NCBI RefSeq assembly: GCF_016864575.1
Contig: NZ_CP044125.1
Location: forward strand, 2,134,501-2,198,500
Reading direction: 5' to 3'
Source: Rhizobium sp. BG4
Lineage (GTDB): Bacteria > Pseudomonadota > Alphaproteobacteria > Rhizobiales > Rhizobiaceae
DNA length: 64,000 nt
Below, one piece after another: positions 25,689-35,354 of this stretch. The position numbers and the translations under genes are program-made. The notes under the pieces are model-generated. The model was not told where the DNA came from. It ran no database searches and worked only from the letters and a program-made list of their open reading frames with translations. How positions within the stretch are numbered: the first letter of the stretch is position 1; every line of letters begins with the position of its first letter.

Positions 25689-26681
25689 ATGAGCAAGATT
25701 GACTTAGATATTCCCGCTCTGCCGGATACCACCGTTTCGGTCCGGGAGGTTTTCGGCATCGATTCCGATATTCGCGTTCCCGCCTACAGCAAGGGCGACG
25801 CCTATGTTCCGGATCTCGATCCCGACTATCTCTTCGACCGCGAGACGACGCTCGCCATTCTTGCAGGCTTTGCGCATAACCGCCGCGTCATGATCTCCGG
25901 CTATCACGGCACGGGTAAGTCCTCGCATATCGAGCAGGTCGCTGCGCGCCTCAACTGGCCGTGCGTGCGTATCAACCTCGACAGCCATGTCAGCCGTATC
26001 GATCTCATCGGCAAGGACGCGATCGTCGTCAAGGACGGCTTGCAGGTCACCGAATTCAAGGACGGCATCCTGCCCTGGGCCTACCAGCACAACGTCGCGC
26101 TGGTCTTCGACGAATACGACGCCGGCCGCCCTGATGTCATGTTCGTTATCCAGCGCGTTCTGGAATCCGCCGGCCGCCTGACGCTGCTCGACCAGAGCCG
26201 CGTTATCCGTCCGCACCCGGCTTTCCGTCTGTTCGCGACTGCCAACACGGTCGGCCTCGGCGATACGACCGGCCTCTATCACGGCACGCAGCAGATCAAC
26301 CAGGCGCAGATGGACCGCTGGTCGATCGTGACGACGCTGAACTATCTGCCGCACGACCACGAAGTGAACATCATCGCCGCCAAGGTGAAGACCTTCGGCA
26401 AGGACAAGGAAGGCCGCGACACCGTTTCGAAGATGGTTCGCGTCGCAGACCTGACGCGCGCTTCCTTCATGAACGGCGACCTGTCGACCGTCATGAGCCC
26501 GCGTACCGTCATCACCTGGGCCGAGAATGCGGAGATCTTCGGCGATCTCGCCTTCGCGTTCCGCGTCACCTTCCTCAATAAGTGCGATGAGCTCGAGCGT
26601 GCGCTCGTGGCCGAGCATTATCAGCGTGCCTTTGGCGTCGAGCTGAAGGAAAGCGCTGCCAATATCGTGCTGGAGGCCTAA
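25689..26681 (+). CDS. cobS: Cobaltochelatase subunit CobS (AAA+ ATPase)
   Basis: A 330-residue AAA+ ATPase that, with CobT and CobN, inserts Co2+ into hydrogenobyrinic acid a,c-diamide in the aerobic cobalamin pathway. Walker A is GYHGTGKSS, Walker [11 protein letters not shown], and the sensor region is [15 protein letters not shown]. Start [23 protein letters not shown] and length match rhizobial CobS. cobT follows after 12 nt. cobN is not in the window. Confidence 0.96.
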   Translation: MSKIDLDIPALPDTTVSVREVFGIDSDIRVPAYSKGDAYVPDLDPDYLFDRETTLAILAGFAHNRRVMISGYHGTGKSSHIEQVAARLNWPCVRINLDSHVSRIDLIGKDAIVVKDGLQVTEFKDGILPWAYQHNVALVFDEYDAGRPDVMFVIQRVLESAGRLTLLDQSRVIRPHPAFRLFATANTVGLGDTTGLYHGTQQINQAQMDRWSIVTTLNYLPHDHEVNIIAAKVKTFGKDKEGRDTVSKMVRVADLTRASFMNGDLSTVMSPRTVITWAENAEIFGDLAFAFRVTFLNKCDELERALVAEHYQRAFGVELKESAANIVLEA

Positions 26682-26693
26682 GGCCGGTCGATC

Positions 26694-28595
26694 ATGGCAT
26701 CTCGTGGTGACAATTCGAAAGCCAAGCCCAACGGCCCCGTCGATGTGGAGCCGTTGCGGCGTGCGATAACCGGCTGCGTTCGCGCAATCGCCGGTGACGA
26801 CGAACTCGAAGTGACCTTCGCCAACGAACGTCCGGGAATGACGGCCGAGCGTATCCGGCTGCCCGAACTTTCGAAGCGCCCGACGGCGCATGAGCTGGCG
26901 GTGACCCGCGGTCTCGGCGATTCCATGGCGCTCCGGCTTGCTTGCCACGACGAGAAAGTTCACACGACGATGGCGCCGCAGGGCTCGGATGCCCGCGCGG
27001 TCTTCGATGCTGTCGAGCAGGCGCGTGTCGAGTCGATCGGTGCGCTGCGCATGGAGGGCATGGCTGCAAACCTGCGCTCCATGACCGAGGAAAAATACGC
27101 CAAGGCCAATTTCTCCGGCATCGAACGCCAGGAAGATGCGCCGATCGGCGAAGCCGTCGCCATGATGGTCCGCGAGAAGCTGACCGGTCAGAAGCCGCCA
27201 GCGTCCGCAGGCAAGGTGCTCGATCTCTGGCGGCCCTTCATCGAAGACAAGGCCGGTGCCGAGCTCGATAACCTCTCGAACGTCATCAACGACCAGCAGG
27301 CCTTTTCGAAGGTGATCCGCAACATGCTGTCGGCCATGGAAATGGCCGAGGAGTATGGCGACGACGACAGCGAGCCGGAGACCGACGAAGATTCGGATCA
27401 GGACGATCAGCCGAGCGGCGACGAGCAGGATCAGGACGAAGTCGACGAAGATGCCGGCTCGGATGCAGCACCTGTCGAAGACAGCGAAGTTGCCGACGAG
27501 CAGATGGAGGACGGCGAGACCGAAGGCGCCGAGATCTCCGACGACGACATGATGGAAGAGGGCGAGGACGATTCCGAGACGCCGGGCGAAACCCGCCGTC
27601 CGAACACGCCTTTTGCCGATTTCAACGAGAAGGTCGACTACCACGTCTTTACCGAGGAATTCGACGAGATCATCACGGCCGAAGAGCTGTGCGACGCTGC
27701 CGAGCTGGAGCGCCTGCGCGCCTTTCTCGACAAGCAGCTGGCGCATCTGCAGGGTGCCGTCGGGCGTCTCGCGAACCGCCTGCAGCGCCGCCTGATGGCG
27801 CAGCAGAACCGCTCCTGGGATTTCGACCTCGAAGAGGGTTACCTCGATCCGGCGCGCCTGACGCGCATGATCATCGACCCGATGCAGGCTCTCTCCTTCA
27901 AGATGGAGCGCGATACGCAGTTCCGCGATACGGTCGTGACGTTGCTGATCGACAATTCCGGTTCGATGCGCGGACGTCCGATCACGGTTGCCGCGACCTG
28001 CGCCGATATTCTGGCCCGCACGCTGGAACGTTGCGGCGTGAAGGTCGAGATCCTCGGCTTCACGACCAAGGCCTGGAAGGGCGGGCAGGCACGCGAGAGC
28101 TGGCTTGCCGGTGGCAAGCCGCAGACGCCGGGCCGTCTCAACGACCTGCGCCATATCATCTACAAGTCCGCCGATGCTCCGTGGCGCCGCGCCCGCAGCA
28201 ATCTCGGCCTGATGATGCGCGAAGGCCTGCTGAAGGAAAACATCGACGGCGAGGCGCTGATCTGGGCGCATAACCGCCTTCTCGCCCGCCGCGAACAGCG
28301 CCGCATCCTGATGATGATTTCGGATGGTGCGCCGGTCGATGACTCGACGCTGTCGGTCAATCCCGGCAACTACCTTGAGCGACATCTTCGCGCCGTCATC
28401 GAACAGATCGAGACGCGTTCGCCGGTCGAGCTGCTGGCCATCGGTATCGGCCACGACGTCACGCGCTATTATCGCCGTGCCGTCACCATCGTCGATGCTG
28501 ACGAACTTGCAGGCGCGATGACCGAGCAGCTGGCTTCGCTCTTCGAGGATCACGCCGCCGCCCCGCGTGGCGGGCGCCTCCGCCGCGCCAGCTGA
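26694..28595 (+). CDS. cobT: Cobaltochelatase subunit CobT
   Basis: A 633-residue partner of CobS. A long acidic linker (about residues 220-300, rich in Glu/Asp with [17 protein letters not shown]) separates the N-terminal CobT domain from a C-terminal von Willebrand A domain with MIDAS motif DNSGSMRG near residue 420, which contacts the CobN-type subunit. Full family length. An exported phytase-like gene starts five bases after its stop, so they are likely cotranscribed. Confidence 0.96.
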   Translation: MASRGDNSKAKPNGPVDVEPLRRAITGCVRAIAGDDELEVTFANERPGMTAERIRLPELSKRPTAHELAVTRGLGDSMALRLACHDEKVHTTMAPQGSDARAVFDAVEQARVESIGALRMEGMAANLRSMTEEKYAKANFSGIERQEDAPIGEAVAMMVREKLTGQKPPASAGKVLDLWRPFIEDKAGAELDNLSNVINDQQAFSKVIRNMLSAMEMAEEYGDDDSEPETDEDSDQDDQPSGDEQDQDEVDEDAGSDAAPVEDSEVADEQMEDGETEGAEISDDDMMEEGEDDSETPGETRRPNTPFADFNEKVDYHVFTEEFDEIITAEELCDAAELERLRAFLDKQLAHLQGAVGRLANRLQRRLMAQQNRSWDFDLEEGYLDPARLTRMIIDPMQALSFKMERDTQFRDTVVTLLIDNSGSMRGRPITVAATCADILARTLERCGVKVEILGFTTKAWKGGQARESWLAGGKPQTPGRLNDLRHIIYKSADAPWRRARSNLGLMMREGLLKENIDGEALIWAHNRLLARREQRRILMMISDGAPVDDSTLSVNPGNYLERHLRAVIEQIETRSPVELLAIGIGHDVTRYYRRAVTIVDADELAGAMTEQLASLFEDHAAAPRGGRLRRAS

Positions 28596-28600
28596 CCCAT

Positions 28601-29590
28601 ATGATCGCTCTTTCCCGCGTGGCCATGCTTGCCGCCTGCCTCGCGGGGTTGCCGTCTGCCGTCTTCGCAGAAAGCGCTCCGATCGAGAGCCGCGTCATCA
28701 ACACCTTCAAGATCGGTTCTGACGAGACCAGATTCGGCCCGCTGGAATTTATCGGTGGTCTGGAGATGGTTTCGAGCAACCGGATCTTTGGCTCGTGGTC
28801 GTCGATCAAGGTCGATCCGGACCGCAAGCATGTGGCGGGCGTTCTCGATACGGGCCACTGGCTGACGGGTTCGCTGGTGCGCGATGCGCAGGGCCGCCTC
28901 TCCGGTCTTGCCGATGTCGATATCACGCCGATGCAGGATCGCACGGGCCGCAGTTTCGAAGGCAAGGGCCGTATGGATGCCGAGGGGCTGGCGCTCGACA
29001 AGGACCGGGCGCTGGTCTCCTTCGAGGGCAATCACCGCGTCGATATCTATCCGCGCCAAGGCTTCGCGACATCAGCCGCCGTTGGCACGCTGCCGATCCT
29101 CATTCCGCGCGACGAGCTCAGGGGCAACCGCAGCCTCGAGACGGTGGCAATCGCGCCGGCAGACAGCGCCCTGAAGGGCGCTGCAGTCATCGTTTCGGAA
29201 GAGAGCCTTGATGATGACGGAAACGTCTATGCGGCGATCCTGGAGGGGCCGCTGAAGGGCCGGTTTACCGTCAGCCGCACAGATGATTTCGACCCGACCG
29301 ACGCGGCGTTCCTGCCGGATGGCGACTTGCTGCTTCTGGAGCGGCGCTTCAACATGGCAAACGGTATCGGCATGCGCATCCGGCGGATCGCTGCTGCCGA
29401 AATCCGGCCCGGTGCGGTTGCAACGGGCAAGGTACTGATGACGGCCGATTTCGGCTATCAGATCGACAATATGGAAGGGCTCGATGCCTTCCAGGCCGAG
29501 GATGGCTCGACCCATATCATCCTCGTGTCTGATGACAACCATTCGATCCTGCAGCGGAACATGATGCTGGAATTCCGGCTCCTCGACTGA
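28601..29590 (+). CDS. Exported esterase-like activity of phytase family protein
   Basis: A 329-residue protein with a signal peptide (about 1-23, ending AVFAES). The body fits the phytase-like beta-propeller family (FGPLEFIGGLEM, GRMDAEGLAL, RSLETVAIAP, FDPTDAAFLPDGDLLLLERRF, DNMEGLDAFQ). Members are predicted periplasmic phosphoesterases; activity is not established. It begins five bases after cobT, so it probably shares that transcript. A link to corrinoid metabolism is not evident. Confidence 0.78.
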   Translation: MIALSRVAMLAACLAGLPSAVFAESAPIESRVINTFKIGSDETRFGPLEFIGGLEMVSSNRIFGSWSSIKVDPDRKHVAGVLDTGHWLTGSLVRDAQGRLSGLADVDITPMQDRTGRSFEGKGRMDAEGLALDKDRALVSFEGNHRVDIYPRQGFATSAAVGTLPILIPRDELRGNRSLETVAIAPADSALKGAAVIVSEESLDDDGNVYAAILEGPLKGRFTVSRTDDFDPTDAAFLPDGDLLLLERRFNMANGIGMRIRRIAAAEIRPGAVATGKVLMTADFGYQIDNMEGLDAFQAEDGSTHIILVSDDNHSILQRNMMLEFRLLD

Positions 29591-29659
29591 GCGCGCCGCC
29601 GAACAACTGTCACAACTCTCCGCTATCTGCTCCCTCCCTTCACCCATTTCGAGAGAGCC

Positions 29660-30220
29660 ATGCTGAACATCCATGTCATGGGAGCCTCAGGCTCCGGCAC
29701 CACCACGCTCGGTCAGGCGCTCGCCGAAAAGCTCGGGATCCGTCATCTCGATACCGATCACTTCTTCTGGATGCCGACCGATCCGCCCTTCACGACGCAG
29801 CGGCCGGTCGAGGCACGCGTAGAAATGCTGCGCGAGGCGATCGGGGCCGCCGATGGCTGGGTGCTCTCGGGCTCGGCGCTGAAATGGGCGGCCGAGTTCG
29901 AGCCGCTCTACGATCTTATCGTGTTTCTCAAGATCGATCCTGCAATGCGCATGGCGCGCATCCGGCGGCGTGAGGAGACGCGCTACGGCGACCGGATCAA
30001 GCCGGGCGGCGATATGGCGGAGAAGAGCCGGGAGTTTCTGGAATGGGCCGAGAGCTATGATACGGCGGAGCCGGAGCGGCGGAGCGCTGCCTCGCATGAG
30101 GAATGGCTGAAGGAGAGGGCCACGCCGTTGCTGAGGCTCGACTCGTCACAGCCGGTCGGCGATCTCGTTGCGCAGGTTCTGGGCCATGCAGCCGTCATGG
30201 CGAAAAGGCCGCAGGCTTAG
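29660..30220 (+). CDS. P-loop nucleotide kinase-like protein (AAA_18 / adenylate kinase-like)
   Basis: A 186-residue protein with Walker A GASGSGTTTLG at residues 8-18, an HLDTDHFFW substrate region like shikimate and adenylate kinases, and a lid Arg cluster (RMARIRRREETRYGDRI). The substrate is unknown. An internal repeat of kinase features supports a small-molecule or nucleotide kinase rather than an ABC or AAA+ protein. Monocistronic by spacing. Confidence 0.72.
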   Translation: MLNIHVMGASGSGTTTLGQALAEKLGIRHLDTDHFFWMPTDPPFTTQRPVEARVEMLREAIGAADGWVLSGSALKWAAEFEPLYDLIVFLKIDPAMRMARIRRREETRYGDRIKPGGDMAEKSREFLEWAESYDTAEPERRSAASHEEWLKERATPLLRLDSSQPVGDLVAQVLGHAAVMAKRPQA

Positions 30221-30241
30221 CGCCGGCGGCCTTTGCTGCAA

Positions 30242-30877
30242 TCAGCGGGCAGGCGTTGCCTGCATCGGGCGCAGGGTGTTCATCAGCGCGCCGTAAGGCA
30301 GCAGCATGATGAGGCCGACCAGCATCTTCACGGTGAAGTCGCCGAGCGCCCAGGAAATCCAGCGCGGGGCCTCGATCGAGAGCACGCCAAGGATCGGTGC
30401 CGTTTCGAGCGCGAAGGGTTCGTTCGGGCCGAAGAAAACAAAGAAGGCTGCGAAGGCGAACGAGAAGAAGATGATCGTATCGAGCGCCGAGCCGATCAGC
30501 GAACCGACCAGCGGCGCGCGCCACCAGGCTTGGCGGCGAAGGCGGTTGAAGACCGAGATGTCGAGCAGCTGGCCTGCGAGATAGGCGGAACCGGAAGCGA
30601 TCGCGATGCGCGGGACGGCCGTATAGAAAGATAGGCCGACGCCGACGACAAAGCCTGCGAAAACGACCTTGCGGGCGGTCTGCGGGCCGAATTGGCGGTT
30701 CGTCAGGTCGGTGATCAGGAAGGCGATCGGATAGGTGAAGGCGCCCCAGGTCAGGATGTCGGCAAGATTGATACCGGCAACCGTCGCGTTCAGCGGAAAC
30801 TGGACGAGGAAGTTGGAGGCGACGACGACGAGCGTCATCAGGGCCACATAGATAAGCAGATAGCGTGTCTTCAGCAT
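30242..30877 (-). CDS. yhhQ: Queuosine precursor transporter (YhhQ, ECF-like DUF165)
   Basis: A 211-residue membrane protein with about six helices. DUF165 hallmarks are ADILTWGAFTYPIAFLITDLTNRQFGPQTARKVV and YLAGQLLDISVFNRLRR, then SAYLAGQ and DTIIFF. YhhQ imports preQ0/preQ1, precursors of the tRNA base queuosine. ATG 30877 (MLKTRYLL) is the start. It sits directly behind a preQ1-I-like pseudoknot whose 3' strand contains this AUG, so translation is probably repressed by preQ1. Confidence 0.9.
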   Translation of the reverse strand: MLKTRYLLIYVALMTLVVVASNFLVQFPLNATVAGINLADILTWGAFTYPIAFLITDLTNRQFGPQTARKVVFAGFVVGVGLSFYTAVPRIAIASGSAYLAGQLLDISVFNRLRRQAWWRAPLVGSLIGSALDTIIFFSFAFAAFFVFFGPNEPFALETAPILGVLSIEAPRWISWALGDFTVKMLVGLIMLLPYGALMNTLRPMQATPAR

Positions 30878-30903
30878 TTTTTTATCCTGGGTGATGCCAC
30901 CAG
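30872..30903 (-). promoter_or_regulatory. Candidate preQ1-I riboswitch overlapping the yhhQ start codon
   Basis: On the reverse strand CUGG (30903-30900) pairs with CCAG (30890-30887) as P1. The loop UGGCAUCAC contains GCAU, which pairs with AUGC of the start codon and next base (30877-30874) as P2, extendable by G-U and U-G pairs. AUAAAAAA joins the two. In the B. subtilis preQ1-I aptamer the U after the first P1 strand, the C before the second P1 strand (the preQ1-pairing base), CACCC and AUAAAAAA occupy the same places. The ribosome site AGGA lies inside the fold. Confidence 0.72.
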
Positions 30904-30944
30904 TTGGAGTGAACAAATTTTGGCCGGCACCATGCCGGCAAAGC

Positions 30945-30980
30945 AAAAGGCTTGTCCGGTATCAACCGTGCAAGCCTTTT
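30945..30980 (-). terminator. Rho-independent terminator of rpmB
   Basis: AAAAGGCTTG pairs with CAAGCCTTTT, with a second inner stem (CGGT/ACCG around ATCA). It lies about 30 nt downstream of the rpmB stop on the reverse strand and upstream of the yhhQ leader, so it isolates the two genes. Confidence 0.78.
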
Positions 30981-31010
30981 GAAACTTTCGAGAAGAAAGC
31001 TGACCGATGC

Positions 31011-31307
31011 TTACGCAGCAGCGGCTTCTGCAGTCTTCTTGACGATCTGGCGGCGCAGCAGACGAGCGCGCATCGACAGTTCGTTTTCGCTTGCCTTGAT
31101 CAGGAACGCATCGAGGCCACCGCGGTGTTCAACCGAACGCAGAGCGTGGGCCGAAACACGGAGACGGTAACGCTGGCCGAGAGCGTCGGAGATCAGCGTA
31201 ACCTGGCACAGGTTCGGCAGGAAACGACGCTTGGTCTTGTTGTTGGCATGGCTGACATTGTTGCCAACGAGGACGGCCTTGCCGGTCAATTCGCACACGC
31301 GAGACAT
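31011..31307 (-). CDS. rpmB: 50S ribosomal protein L28
   Basis: A 98-residue ribosomal protein, the alphaproteobacterial length. Start [34 protein letters not shown] and [21 protein letters not shown] are characteristic. The frame extends upstream, but ATG 31307 is the family start. It has its own terminator and a 237-nt upstream region shared with the divergent DUF3108 gene. Confidence 0.96.
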   Translation of the reverse strand: MSRVCELTGKAVLVGNNVSHANNKTKRRFLPNLCQVTLISDALGQRYRLRVSAHALRSVEHRGGLDAFLIKASENELSMRARLLRRQIVKKTAEAAAA

Positions 31308-31544
31308 TTGACACCTATTCTTGTTTTTCTCAGCCACCAAATTGCGACGCACGGCAAAACCGGGCTTGCAATCCAAGGCCATGATTGGAAAGTTGCGGTT
31401 CTATAGTCAGAGCGGCCGCCCGCGTCAAGCCAAACCTTGGCCTTTCCCGCAATTCTGTCAAAAAGCTCGTGTTTGCTTCGCGGGGCGGGCAGAGTATGGA
31501 CCGCTTAACAGGGCGGGTTTCGCCCGTCAAACAAGGCTTGCTTC

Positions 31545-32320
31545 ATGGCTCTTTCGGGCAGACGAATTTTGATCGCGGCAATCGCGGCGCTGATGGCCGT
31601 TCCGGCAGGTGCCGAAGAAATCCGCCATCGCACGGAATATCGCGTCGCCCTCGGCATCCTGCCGATCGCGCGTGCGGCCTTCGTCACCAAGATCGAGGAT
31701 GACAAGAGCTACAAGGTTTCCGGCGATATCAGTTCGGCGGGCCTTGCCGATCTGGTGACGACGATCTCGGCCAAGACCAGTGTCGACGGCGTCATCCGCG
31801 ACGACCGGCTGCAGGCGCAGCGCTATTACCTCTATTACAAGAGCGGCAAGCGGGCGCGCACTTATGAAGTCCGCTATGCTAACGGCAATATCGTCTCGAC
31901 GACGGTGAAGCCGGAGCGGAAGCTGCCGAACAATTGGGTCAATCTCAAGCCGGGCGACATGCGCGCCGTGCTCGACCCGATCTCCGGGCTGATCTTCCCG
32001 GCGACACAAAGCTCTGCTCGCAGCGGCTGCCGATCTATGACGGCGAGATGCGCATGGATCTGGTGCTGTCGCCGAAGGGATCGAAAGATTTCGAAACGGA
32101 TGGCTTTGCCGGTCAGGCGACGGTCTGCAGCGTGCGCTTCGTGCCGAAGGCCGGATACAAGAAGGGCCGCAAGGATATCGATTACCTCAGCAAGAGCGGC
32201 CAGATGGAAATCTGGTTTGCCAAGGCCGACGCCGCGAATGTATATGCTCCTGTCTATGTCAGTATTCCGACGCAGTATGGAACGGTGACGATCAAGGCAG
32301 TGAAATACAGCGCAAGCTGA
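31545..32320 (+). pseudogene. DUF3108 exported protein, frameshifted by one base near 32003
   Basis: The first frame codes for a signal peptide (1-24, ending PAGAEE) and MAVPAGAEEIRHRTEYRVALG through LDPISGLIFPA; it then runs into unrelated sequence. The family C-terminus (KLCSQRLPIYDGEMRMDLVL through the stop at 32320) lies in the next frame. Adding one base (for example GCGGAC instead of GCGAC) restores a single 258-residue protein. DUF3108 proteins are periplasmic and of unknown function. This is either a true frameshift or a sequence error; two other genes here show the same kind of lesion. Confidence 0.8.
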
Positions 32321-32347
32321 CGGAGCCTGTCTCCGGTTTCGGGGGAC

Positions 32348-33244
32348 ATGATGAAGCTTCGGGCGACTTTGATCGGGTTCACGGCCATTCTGATGTGGTC
32401 GTTTCTGGCGCTCTTTACTGCCGCCTCCGGCAAGATGCCGCCGTTTCAGCTTTCGGCGATCTGCTTTGCCATCGGCAGTATTCCCGGCATTGCCGTGCTC
32501 GTTCTCAATCCCTCGCGCCTGGTCCTGTTGAAGCAGCCGGCGAAGGTGTGGATCATCGGGATCGCCGGTCTCTTCGGCTACCACTTTCTCTATTTCACGG
32601 CCCTCAGGAATGCGCCGGCTGTCGAGGCGGGGCTGATCGCCTATCTCTGGCCGCTGCTGATCGTCGTCGGCTCGGCGCTGCTGCCGGGCGAGAGGTTGCG
32701 CTGGTATCACCTTGCTGGGGCGCTGGCCGGTCTCTGCGGCACTTTCCTAATCGTCGGCCGCAACGGCATCAATTTCGACGGCGCCTATGCCGTCGGGTAT
32801 GGTGCGGCTTTCCTCTGCGCTTTCACCTGGTCGAGTTACTCGCTGCTGACGCGCCGCTTCGATGCGGTGTCGACGGATGTGGTGACCGGCTTCTGCCTGG
32901 CGACCTCCGTCCTCTCTCTGATCTGCCATATCGGCCTGGAAACGACGGTCTGGCCGGAAACGTCCTTTGAATGGCTGGCTGTGGTCGGCCTCGGGCTCTT
33001 CCCTGTCGGAGCAGCCTTCTATGCCTGGGATTACGGCGTGAAGAACGGCGACATCCAGATCCTCGGTGCCGCCAGCTATGCGGCGCCGCTGCTCTCGACG
33101 CTGATCCTGACGCTGTTCGGCTTTGCCGAACCGAGCCTGCGGATTGCCTTCGCCTGCCTGCTGGTGACCGGTGGTGCGGTGCTGGCGGCTCAGGAAATGT
33201 TACGGCGGAAATCGGCCGCAGCAGAAGCTGCCGCAGCCGAGTAA
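32348..33244 (+). CDS. EamA/DMT-superfamily exporter
   Basis: A 298-residue membrane protein with about ten helices in two EamA repeats (GFTAILMWSFLALF at the start, GYGAAFLCAFTWSSYSLLTRR opening the second). The pattern resembles the YddG-type aromatic amino acid exporters, but the substrate cannot be read. The C-terminus is a short basic/Ala tail. Two adjacent ATGs (32348, 32351) precede KLRATL. It ends one base before the convergent DUF985 gene. Confidence 0.82.
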   Translation: MMKLRATLIGFTAILMWSFLALFTAASGKMPPFQLSAICFAIGSIPGIAVLVLNPSRLVLLKQPAKVWIIGIAGLFGYHFLYFTALRNAPAVEAGLIAYLWPLLIVVGSALLPGERLRWYHLAGALAGLCGTFLIVGRNGINFDGAYAVGYGAAFLCAFTWSSYSLLTRRFDAVSTDVVTGFCLATSVLSLICHIGLETTVWPETSFEWLAVVGLGLFPVGAAFYAWDYGVKNGDIQILGAASYAAPLLSTLILTLFGFAEPSLRIAFACLLVTGGAVLAAQEMLRRKSAAAEAAAAE

Positions 33245-33667
33245 TCAGGCTTCCGGCTTCCAGTCCGGCGGCGCCATCTCGAACTTCGAGAATTCGAAGC
33301 CGGGGGCGACGGTGCATCCGACCAGCGTGAATTCGCCGAGCGTTTCGGCTGATTGCCACCAGTTCGCCGGGATGATCGCCTGCGGGCGTTCACCCTTGGC
33401 GAAATCGGTGCCGAGTTTCAGCGTCTCGCTGCTGCTGCCATCTTCCGAGCGGTGCAGGGCGAGCGGCGCTCCGGCATAGTAGTGCCAGACCTCGGCGGCA
33501 TCGTGGACGCGATGCCAATGCGACCGCTGCCCGGCCTTCAGGAGATAATAGATCGCTGTCGAATGGCCGCGCTCGCCGCCATTGGTGTCGCGGAAAGTCT
33601 GGACGTACCAGCCGCCTTCCGGGTGCGGCTGCATCGAAAGCGTCTCGATGATCTCGTCTGGAGACAT
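33245..33667 (-). CDS. Cupin-fold DUF985 protein
   Basis: A 140-residue small beta-barrel protein. HPEGGWYVQTFRD opens the domain, followed by TAIYYLLKAGQRSHWHRVHDAAEVWHYYAGAPL with the His/Glu metal-type residues, and NWWQSAETLGEFTLVGCTVAPGFEF. DUF985 proteins resemble epimerases or sugar-binding cupins; activity is unknown. Its ATG overlaps the gloB stop by one base (TGATG), so it is translationally coupled to gloB. Confidence 0.85.
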   Translation of the reverse strand: MSPDEIIETLSMQPHPEGGWYVQTFRDTNGGERGHSTAIYYLLKAGQRSHWHRVHDAAEVWHYYAGAPLALHRSEDGSSSETLKLGTDFAKGERPQAIIPANWWQSAETLGEFTLVGCTVAPGFEFSKFEMAPPDWKPEA

Positions 33668-34437
33668 CAGAAATTGTCCTTGCGTTTGCGGATTTCCGCA
33701 AAGACCTCTTCGTTCGTCTTGGTTTCCATCAGCAGGTTGCGGCGGATCGCCGGATCGGCGGCGCGCAGGAAGGGGTTGGTTTCCTTTTCCAGCGCCAGCG
33801 TCGTCGGGATGGTGAAGCGTCCCTCGGCACGCAGCGCCTCGATCTCGGCCGCGCGGGTTTTCAGCCTCTCATTGTCGGGGTCGATCGTCAGGGCGAAGCG
33901 GGCGTTCGACAGCGTATATTCGTGGCCGAAATAGACTGCCGTCTCATCCGGCAGCACCGCAAGCTTCTGCAGCGAATGCCACATGTCGGCAGCGGGGCGC
34001 TCGAACAAGCGGCCGCAGCCGAGGGCGAAGAGCGTGTCGGCGGCAAAGAGCAGCTTGTCGTCCACGAAGTGGTAGCAGATGTGACCGGCGGTATGGCCGG
34101 GCGTCTCGATGACGTTGACGGTGTGATCGCCGAAGGTGAAGCTGTCGCCATCGGCCATGGTCTTGTCGAGGCCGGGAATGGCAACGGCTTCATTGACCGG
34201 ACCGATGATCTCGCAGCCGAACTGTTCCTTCAGCGCCAGATTACCTTCGACATGGTCGGTATGGTGATGGGTGGTGAAGATATGCGAGATGCGCCAGCCG
34301 CGGCGCTTGGCAGCCGCCTCGACGGCAGCCGCATCCGGCGCGTCGATCGTCGCTGTCAGGCCGGTTTCCGGATCATGCACGAGAACGCCAAAATTATCGG
34401 ATCGGCAGAGAAAAACTTCTAATTCCAAAGGTTTCAT
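33667..34437 (-). CDS. gloB: Hydroxyacylglutathione hydrolase (glyoxalase II)
   Basis: A 256-residue metallo-beta-lactamase fold enzyme that hydrolyses S-D-lactoylglutathione to lactate and glutathione in methylglyoxal detoxification. The metal motif TTHHHTDH is near residue 55, [13 protein letters not shown] and [15 protein letters not shown] follow, and [14 protein letters not shown] completes the site. It is divergent from a methyltransferase gene, an arrangement common in rhizobia, and coupled to the DUF985 gene. Confidence 0.94.
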   Translation of the reverse strand: MKPLELEVFLCRSDNFGVLVHDPETGLTATIDAPDAAAVEAAAKRRGWRISHIFTTHHHTDHVEGNLALKEQFGCEIIGPVNEAVAIPGLDKTMADGDSFTFGDHTVNVIETPGHTAGHICYHFVDDKLLFAADTLFALGCGRLFERPAADMWHSLQKLAVLPDETAVYFGHEYTLSNARFALTIDPDNERLKTRAAEIEALRAEGRFTIPTTLALEKETNPFLRAADPAIRRNLLMETKTNEEVFAEIRKRKDNF

Positions 34438-34526
34438 AGTCTAAGCGGCCTCTTTCCCACGGACATGTCCGGAATGTAGAGGCTCCGGCCTTGAAGTCCA
34501 ACCGCCCACTGATAACATTTAGTGCA

Positions 34527-35267
34527 ATGCACGCGGATATTGTCGATCTACGCCAGTTTTATCATTCCGAGCTTGGCCGCCTGGCGGAGCAGTCGATTGC
34601 CATGGCGCTGTCGTCGCTCTGGGTCCGGTTGCCGCAGGAGCGACTGATCGGCCTTGGCTATGCCGTGCCTTTCCTCGACCGTTTCAGCGCCGACACCGAG
34701 CGCACCTTCGCCTTCATGCCGGCAGGGCAGGGCGCGGTGAACTGGCCGATGGGCTCTCTGTCGTCGACTGCCCTGATCTTCGACGAAGAACTGCCGCTGC
34801 CCGACTCGTCCATCGACCGCGTGCTGATGGTGCATTCGCTGGAATTTGCCGAAAGTCCGCGGGAGACGCTGAAGGAGCTCTGGCGCGTGTTGGCGCCGGG
34901 CGGGCGGCTCGTCATCGTCGTTCCGAACCGCCGAGGCGTCTGGGCGCGGATGGAGCACACGCCCTTCGGCTCCGGCCGGCCTTATTCGCGTGGCCAGCTG
35001 ACCCATCTGCTGCGCGAGACCAATTTTACGCCGGGCGCCACGGCCGAGGCGCTGTTCTTCCCGCCGTCCAAACTGCGCACGGTGCTCAGCCTGCGGCGCG
35101 GCTTCGAGCGGATCGGGCGCACGCTCTGGCCGGCCTTTTCCGGCGTCATCATCGTCGAGGCGCAGAAGCGTCTCTATCAGGGCCTGCCGGTGGCCGCCCG
35201 CGCCTCGCGGCGGGTTTTTGTGCCGGTTCTGGCGCCGCACGGCGTCCCGACGACCCGCAACCGTTAA
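34527..35267 (+). CDS. Class I SAM-dependent methyltransferase-like protein
   Basis: A 246-residue protein with a methyltransferase-11 core: LPLPDSSIDRVLMVHSLEFAESPRETLKELWRVLAPGGRLVIVVPNRRG. The usual motif I glycine loop is weak (GLGYAVPFLDRF), so SAM binding should be treated with caution. Substrate unknown. ATG 34527 (MHADIVDLRQFY) is the likely start. It diverges from gloB. Confidence 0.72.
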   Translation: MHADIVDLRQFYHSELGRLAEQSIAMALSSLWVRLPQERLIGLGYAVPFLDRFSADTERTFAFMPAGQGAVNWPMGSLSSTALIFDEELPLPDSSIDRVLMVHSLEFAESPRETLKELWRVLAPGGRLVIVVPNRRGVWARMEHTPFGSGRPYSRGQLTHLLRETNFTPGATAEALFFPPSKLRTVLSLRRGFERIGRTLWPAFSGVIIVEAQKRLYQGLPVAARASRRVFVPVLAPHGVPTTRNR

Positions 35268-35354
35268 GTCCTGCTCGACAAAAGCCGCTTTCCCCTTTAT
35301 TGCCACATGGCAATTTTGAGCCGGATTTCCCGGCATTTTTCCAAGGTCGAAGCT

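Noticed and set aside
25704-28553. Reverse-strand open frame of 949 codons
   Set aside because: Antisense of cobS and cobT; both of those have unmistakable motifs.
30922-30940. GC-rich hairpin GCCGGC/GCCGGC between rpmB and yhhQ as a second terminator
   Set aside because: No T-tract on the relevant strand; the hairpin at 30945-30980 already terminates rpmB.
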